Origin: Effrenium voratum
Lineage: Eukaryota > Sar > Dinophyceae > Suessiales > Symbiodiniaceae
DNA: 64,000 nucleotides
Direction: 5' to 3'
NCBI GenBank assembly: GCA_963377175.1
Contig: CAUJNA010003783.1
Coordinates: 1,316,004-1,380,003, forward strand
Shown here one piece after another: positions 58,215 to 64,000 of the stretch (the stretch's first letter is position 1; every line of letters starts with the position of its first letter). The notes beneath the pieces were generated by a model. The model did no database searches. It was not told where the DNA came from and saw only the letters and a program-made list of their open reading frames with translations. A program made the translations under genes and the position numbers.

Positions 58215-58466
58215 GTGGATGCTGGTCGCAGTCGCTGGCTGCAAGCTGAAGACGAGGCAAGTCCTGGGCTTGCGGCACGCTTCGGATTCCTTCGGATGGG
58301 TCCCAATATTTCGCTTTGGAGCCAGGTCAAACAAGACGTTGGTGGACCAATTGTAGCTTATGTTGCAGGGGGGAAATATGGGGGAGCCCTTGTGCGTCCA
58401 CGAGGCACGTCGCAGTACTCTTGGTTGTTTGTAAACGCGACTGGGGAATTCTGTGCTCATCTCTAA
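58215..58466 (+). CDS. Possible terminal exon, unknown 83-residue segment
   Basis: After a CAG acceptor the frame runs 83 codons to TAA. It encodes VDAGRSRWLQAEDEASPG, LRMGPNISLWSQVKQD, then VGGPIVAYVAGGKYGGALV and a final LFVNATGEFCAHL. The amino-acid make-up is protein-like, although third positions are less biased than in the confident exons. A degenerate gene fragment is also possible. No family was recognised. Confidence 0.3.
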   Translation: MDAGRSRWLQAEDEASPGLAARFGFLRMGPNISLWSQVKQDVGGPIVAYVAGGKYGGALVRPRGTSQYSWLFVNATGEFCAHL

Positions 58467-60269
58467 GCATTCGAGGATGCCTCACGTGGCTGTCATGGTT
58501 CTAGTCACCCAAGCGAGCACCTACGAGACATTGCCCGGTTCCCCCTCCATGGCGTCGCCTTGCTGTGTGATCAAGGGGCTTTCCCAATATTGGGAACATT
58601 GCTGACAGCTTTGAGATGCCCTCCGAGAATGCCTTGGAGAAGAAAAACTGGAAGGCTGTGCCATGCTGTTTCCAATGTACGGCAGGAAGAGCCCAGACAA
58701 GATGAGCCAGGTAATATGTGTTGCAATTTGCTCATACGCTAACCGTGCCAAGGTGCCCCAAGTTTAGGGAAGCTTTTGAACATGCCAGAAAAAGTTGCAC
58801 CGCCGTGCCCAGCATATAGCTTCCCACAATTGGAGCTTAAGGATCACGGTTTGCCCTTTGTAGACGGCCATGCATTGGCGTTGTTCATGTTCTCGGCGTT
58901 TCAGATTTAGTCCAGGTGGCGCTGCCTTGGTCAAAGCTGGCAGAGGTTGCCGAGCAGTTGCTGGTGACTTTGGCATCTTTTCAATGTCATTCGCTGTGTA
59001 AGAGTCAGAAAGGTGGGGAGATTGTCTTGATTTGTTCACGTCCGATGAGGGAGCTGTGTTTAGCGTGCCGCTTGTTTCACTCAACCGCTTGTTTTCTACC
59101 GATGAATTCCAAGAATTTGGCCAATTTCGTCCGGGGCACGCGGTCGCGTTTGCGATGTGTCGACATTTGCCTTGGAAAGTAGTGAATTCACAACCCCAGT
59201 AAGAAAGGAAACACATTGACATGCACAGGCCAGGGCGTTTGGGTGATTGAATGGGTGTTTGAGCAAGAGTATTGAATGAGTTCTTGGGGTGGGTTAGCCG
59301 CAGGTCCCTGGAGTAGTCAATTAATTTGGCGCGTTTGTTTCTGCACGGGCAATTGACCCTTTGAGTCCGCAAGAGCAAAAGCGAAAGCGTGATCAAATGC
59401 AGTCATTCGCAGAGGGTCAAGAAGTCAGCAGGATGGACTCAATGTCCAGCAGTCACTGAGAAACCTGTCTTGGCGCCACAGCCCATTTGAGTCAAGCGGC
59501 AAAAGCAAAATGCCATCCATGTTTATGCCTCAGAAACAGCTTTCTAGTCCTCGGGTCAGCATGACAGACATCCAGCAGAACCAGCACCAGCACTGGCATA
59601 TTTGTTTGCCGAAGAATCGCTTCAAAGGCATTTCCAGTGGCAACCGTTGTTCTGGATGCGACATCAATCAGCAACAATGGTAAAGGAATCGTTGCTTTCC
59701 TCACAGCAGTGTCGCCGTGAGCGTTACCACGAGTTGATGGAAAGCAGTTAAAAATAGATTTGATCGTTATGCAGTCTTGACTTGACTCATTTTGATTCGT
59801 CATTTTGGCAGAGCCCAGAACCTCTATTGAGGTGGGTTTGCCTACCTAGTTATTAGTTTCTGGAGTTTATAGTAGGGCCTATGTGAACCTTTATAGCTAT
59901 CCTGGTAGAGCCCAAAGTCAATGGAATAGCGGCGCTGCTCATGTATGGATTGGAGTGACCTCACTTGAAGTTGGTGGGTTTTGTGCGTTGTGCATTTGCT
60001 GAACGCACCAGGTTGCTTTTTGTCTGGGTGGTTCAGAATCAATCTTTCATCCTTGTGCCAGATTTACCTTCTTGTAACTAGTGTGCCACTAGTCACTGAT
60101 TAGCACCGGATCCCTGTTCCGGGGAACAAAACAACATCTTCCAGAGTCCAAGGCCCACTGCTCATCTTGTTGCTGAACCCGAAAACAAGCTGAACCAACA
60201 GAAAGTCTCAACCCCAGGGGATGCTCCCATCTCCCTGGTTCCAACTAGCTTGGTTTTATCCGATCCAAG
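58467..60269. other. No confident exon
   Basis: A short segment after a CAG acceptor at 58916 (VALPWSKLAEVAEQLLV) is weakly coding-like. The 210-codon minus-strand frame at 58764-59396 has ordinary composition and was not called. Confidence 0.35.
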
Positions 60270-60320
60270 CGGAGGAGTCCCTGGAAGTCGGCCGCGACAG
60301 CGTGGCCCTGGTGGGCCTAG
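60270..60320 (+). CDS. Orphan internal exon, unknown protein
   Basis: Between an AAG acceptor and a GT donor (60321) lies EESLEVGRDSVALVGLG with strongly G/C third positions. The exon ends in phase 1. No partner exon or family was identified. Confidence 0.35.
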   Translation, partial: RRSPWKSAATAWPWWA

Positions 60321-61275
60321 GTGCGGGGCGCTGTCCGTCTACAGCCTTGCGAGGGAGCCACTCCAAAATATGTTAGATCATTCTCGCCCCCACTTATGAG
60401 GTGTATGTAGACATGTCTGCATATATGTATCAAAGCATGCTCCCTGGCGAAGGGTCTCAACTGGGGGGGTTCCACTCCGGACCTTGTCCAAAAGAAGTTC
60501 TGCCCCCTTGCCTGACAGCAAAACAGCAAACGAGCAACGTGCAATGACCCAAATAACATCGTTCTGTGCATTGTTTCGTTTCTGCAACTCAACATCGTGC
60601 AATTCCAACTTAAAATTCGCATTGTATGGCATTGTTGCTACAAATGATATCGGAATGGTTTTGCGAGAGCTTCGCAATCAATTCTCCAGAAGCCATGAGA
60701 TGTGTTGTTTAATCGAGTTCGTTCATTGTTTGGGAACGGATTATTCAACCACAGAATCTGCAGCTTTATGTGCAGCCGGTTGGGATCTGACCATGTTTTG
60801 TCTCCAGTTGTTAGCTCCAAGTCCACAGCTAGGCAGGGAAAGCCAGATGGTCGAGTTTCATGAGCAACACGGGCTGATTTCCTCGGCAGATGACACGATC
60901 GAACCACACGCGAACCGCCCCGTGGAAGACTTGGCAATGCAAACCTTCAGTGTGCAGTGCTTTGGTGCTCCATCCCGCCCCTTTTTCACAATTATTCCTA
61001 GAAAGCCGCCTGTCTCCCAGCACGCACTTGCGTAGCCGAGCCTAGCGGGCCTAGCACAGCACGCAGCATGCGGGCGCGCTCCGCAAAGCCGAAACTTGGG
61101 TCCCCGGAAGCCGCGGAGCCTCAGGTTTCCAGGGCGTTGAAGCACTCAATTGGCTTAGGGCTTAGACTGACCCAGGCTACGACTTGTTCGCCAACTTTGG
61201 ACTCTCTTTGAGTACCAGTCCGCTGCCGTGCACTTGTGATACCTGCGACATATCCGCTACGCGGACAAACCCGGG

Positions 61276-61383
61276 ATGATGGCCTCGTGTTTCTCGAGAC
61301 GACAACCGCTGACGCTCGCAGGCACTGGCGGCATCGTTGCCTTTGCCTTGGCGTTGGCGCTGGTCCGGCGGGGCGTGCTGCCG
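61276..61383 (+). CDS. Possible first exon of a membrane-anchored protein
   Basis: The frame starts with two adjacent ATGs and encodes MMASCFSRRQPLTLAGTG, then a hydrophobic stretch GGIVAFALALALV, then RRGVLP, before a GC donor (61384). Basic residues before and after one hydrophobic span suggest a signal anchor. G/C third positions support coding. An earlier ATG at 61068 opens a short Arg/Lys-rich coding-like frame (MRARSAKPKLGSPEAAEPQ) ending at a GT donor; it may be a separate first exon. Neither is linked to later exons with certainty. Confidence 0.3.
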
Positions 61384-61484
61384 GCGCCTGGACCAAAATG
61401 CTCGCAGCTTTTCTATAGGGCCGAGGCCTGTGTCAAAGCCATGGCAAAACGACGCGAAAGCAAAGCGGTGAAACACGATGCAAA

Positions 61485-62018
61485 GTGATACAGAGCGAGA
61501 AACGATGCAAAGCATGGTGTGCGGAAATGAGCTGGACCGTTGCCCCTGAAATAGCCGATTCAGCTTTTGGCGAACTGTGCGCTATGCTTTGCGCATGTAG
61601 CTCCAAGGTGAGAAGTGTGAGGGTCTTGGCGAATGCCGTGGAAATCCTAGGAAGGCACCCGACATTGAGCCAACAGAGCACCTCGCGCGTGAAGCTTTTT
61701 CCAGAGAAATCCAAGCAAAGAGCTGTTGCCATGGTTCCTATTGCAGCACCAAGTTTTATATGGAAGCACCCCATTTGCCTCCTAGGCCATGCACGCTGTG
61801 AGTCTTTTCGCGTTTGTCCATCGGCAGAGGGGTCCTGGGCGTTTGCAGGAAGCGCAGCAATGAATCTGCGGTATTTTTCTGGCAGCCTGCCAGAACACTG
61901 GAAATGGCATGCAAAATGTCATGTGCTTTCGGTGCCAGTCCATATTGCATTGACTTCTGAGCGCGCTATCCCAGGCGAAGCTGTGCTGTGTGTCCTGGCG
62001 AAGTTGGGCCCGAGCTAA
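61485..62018 (+). other. Open frame of 177 codons without recognised identity
   Basis: The frame has no ATG at its beginning and contains no recognisable domain. Codon use is not clearly coding-type. It is noted because of its length; it may be intronic. Confidence 0.15.
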
Positions 62019-62332
62019 AGAGCGGAGTTGCGCACCCTGTAGCGTCGTCTTGGGCAAACCCAGGCCTCCCGTGCTGCCCCTTCTCTGCGTTTTTGTTGGA
62101 CGGATTCCCTCGGTGATCAACTACCAAACCAAGTTGTTGTTGTCACTGAGGTCTGGCTCAACAAGTGGTATCAAAGGTAGCAGAGTAAACATGTCCGTTG
62201 TGGGCATGCACAGGTTCGGGGAGGGAGGGCAACCGAGAGAGCGAGAGAGGGAGGCGTTGATTTTATCCAACAGTGTACTCCTCGCACATATGTTTCGTTT
62301 GAAACTTGCTGACCGTACTTCACTCATTACAG

Positions 62333-62457
62333 CTAGACAATTGTATCGGACCCTGTTTCCATGGGCAGTGGCCTTCCATGGGCCAGAGCTGCGGATGTGT
62401 GAGGCCTGCAACTGGCTGGGTAACGGCTTCACCGTTGAAGTGCTCAGGTTTCCACAG
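62333..62457 (+). CDS. Orphan internal exon with a strong GTGAGT donor
   Basis: The frame ends at CCACAG|GTGAGT, an unusually canonical donor here. It encodes LYRTLFPWAVAFHGPELR then MCEACNWLGNGFTVEV and LRFPQ. The right half has strong G/C third positions; the left half is weaker, so the acceptor could be a later AG near 62384. No family recognised. Confidence 0.4.
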
Positions 62458-64000
62458 GTGAGTCTTTCTGAACTCCAGGTCCAAAGGTGAGGTTCGGCCT
62501 CCGGCATGGGCCGATTTCCGCAAGGCGTGTCCTCCGACGGTGTGGCCGGAGGGAGCGCCCGGCCCAGGACGGTCGCGGGTCAGCAGGGTGGTTTCAGCGG
62601 AGTGCAGCCAATGGGCGCCTCCCAGCTTATTGCTTGCCACAATCCGCTGGGGCCCGAAATTCGGATCCTCTTTCGTTGAAGCCTCCCCGCGAGCGTGACA
62701 TTTGACAAGGACGATGACTGGCTGCATTAGACAAGCGTTTAACTTTCCCTCGAGGTTCATGACTAGGACTGTTACGATTGTTTGCGTTGGAGCATGTTCA
62801 AAGCAGAGGCAATGGTAATCTTAGCCATCCAGGGTTGCTCTTGCCAGATCGTAGCTGGGATGCAAGTCAGGTGAATTCCACTATCTTCCAGAATGAGAGG
62901 CTGACATCGGCTGCCAACCTTGCACCCGCATGGACGAATGGAGGGTATGCCCGAAAACATCTCGAGCTTTCTCCAAAAGGTGCAATGCCGAGATTCCGTT
63001 CACATCCGCAAGAATGTCTTTTCCGTTCCTTTGAGAACGTGCACCATGTGCGACCGCATTCGTTGGAGTGTTGGCCTTAGATGGCTTAATATGGAAAAAT
63101 ATTCTTCAGGGGTGCAAGGTGCCGGCCGCGCTTTGGCAGGATCCTTGGTGACCACACCAGTAAGCCTCCTGGCGGTTTTCAGGGGTCGTAGTGGGCACAG
63201 CTGTGTGCATGATGGGCATGCTACGAGGGTCGTACGTGTGGTACAGCTTTTTTAAATAGTACCTGGGACCCCATATGGCTGTTTTTTTGGTCACACGCCT
63301 TTGACCGAAAAAATGGCCATACAGTTGTTTACGGCTTTTTTTCAACAACATGTCGAAAAAATATGGGTTTCATACGGGTGATTTACGCAAATGACCGGAA
63401 AAAAAAGGAAAAACCCCCCAAAAAAAAACAGCCATACGGGGTGCCAGGTAACATTTGAGTCACAAGGCCTTGCGGCTTTCTGGAATGTAAGCCGAGCAAT
63501 CGGACTCATGATCTCTCATGGCACCTTTTGTCAGTTTCCATGGTCAGGCCTGTTGGAACTGGTTGGTTCCCTTGCCGGGATAGGTAAGCTCTCGTGGGGA
63601 GTCATACTGTACGAAAGTCGGCAATTCCCAGCACCTCGTCCAGTGAAATAAGGTACTCCTTTCTCCCGGCTTGCAAAACGGCGTCTAGCCAGCAGAAGGC
63701 TTTGGAATTTGTGTGAGGTCCTCTCCTTCCATTTGGAAGCCTACTCCAACGCCAAACCAACATGGAGCCCCCCGAAAGGTCCGTTTCTTCCATGGGCCAG
63801 TTAACCGCAAACATGTCAAGTCTCCTGTGAGCTGCGTCCTTAAAGCATGGTGCGCAATCGACAAAACGGTTGTCCCTTTTCAGAAAGTCCGGATCACGGA
63901 ACGCTGACCTTTCGGTGGTTCGCCAGTGCCTCCACTCACCGTTCTTTAAAGGGTCACATTTGTTGGCCGTCCAGAGGCCAAACAAACAATCGTTTCCACG
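62458..64000. other. No confident exon
   Basis: Frames at 62506-62690 and 62940-63080 have partly coding-like codons but no clear boundaries. A minus-strand frame of 127 codons (63602-63985) reaches towards the window end and may continue beyond it; it has no recognised domain. Confidence 0.35.
63262..63445 (-). repeat. Dispersed repeat D, copy 2 (inverted)
   Basis: The reverse complement matches the right part of 53640-53900, with shared CCGTATG-AACCC, TTGTTGA, AAA-CCGTAAA and TATGG-CATTTTTT blocks and the same AT-rich, CGTATGG-dense character. Confidence 0.7.

Noticed and set aside
58764..59396. 210-codon minus-strand frame
   Set aside because: No domain, mixed third positions, and no splice or start context.
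1..64000. Relic spliced-leader sequences at the 5' ends of the intronless genes
   Set aside because: I looked by eye for the conserved dinoflagellate spliced-leader core upstream of 10688 and 46323 and did not see it, so retroposition is only inferred from the absence of introns.

Overview
The window looks like nuclear DNA from a dinoflagellate, probably of the Suessiales/Symbiodiniaceae type. Four things in the sequence point there: (1) genes broken into very short exons (18 to 200 nt) with large introns, most of which begin with GC instead of GT and end in AG|G or AG|C; (2) a three-helix chlorophyll-binding protein with a plastid-targeting leader; (3) an RCC1/HERC-like tandem-repeat gene and a Lys/Ala/Met-rich basic protein tail, both common in these algae; (4) almost every supported exon lies on the + strand, as expected for the co-oriented gene blocks of dinoflagellates. 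Nothing bacterial, and no tRNA, rRNA or CRISPR array, was seen.

Layout. 1-10.6 kb: mostly intergenic or intronic DNA with microsatellites and one orphan exon (813-963). 10.7-11.4 kb: an intronless 240-codon Arf-family-like gene whose GTP-binding motifs are all degenerate. 13.8-18.7 kb: an eight-exon monothiol glutaredoxin with a CRFS site on a 27-nt microexon. 20.4-26.7 kb: a light-harvesting chlorophyll-binding protein, eight exons found, 3' end not found. 27.6 kb: one strong coding exon on the - strand. 30.3-32.9 kb: a Rieske [2Fe-2S] protein in five exons. 34.4-38.1 kb: exons of an unknown protein and a Lys/Ala-rich C-terminal exon. 39.9-45.9 kb: a probable FSH1-type serine hydrolase, one intron of which is filled by a roughly 96-bp tandem repeat. 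46.3-47.8 kb: an intronless ubiquitin-like plus RCC1-like repeat gene with one in-frame TAG. 49.2-53.2 kb: exons of one or two unrecognised proteins. 54-62.5 kb: scattered orphan exons.

Method and limits. Exon chains were built by reading coding-type codon use (high G/C at third positions), then asking whether adjoining exon ends share the same splice phase and restore known motifs. The glutaredoxin, light-harvesting and Rieske chains join in phase at every junction; the others are less certain. The genes do not form an operon. The light-harvesting protein, and possibly the Rieske protein and glutaredoxin, suggest photosynthetic or organellar redox roles, but this is inference. Several families of dispersed short repeats, including a terminal-inverted-repeat family of 74-84 bp, lie between and within the genes.
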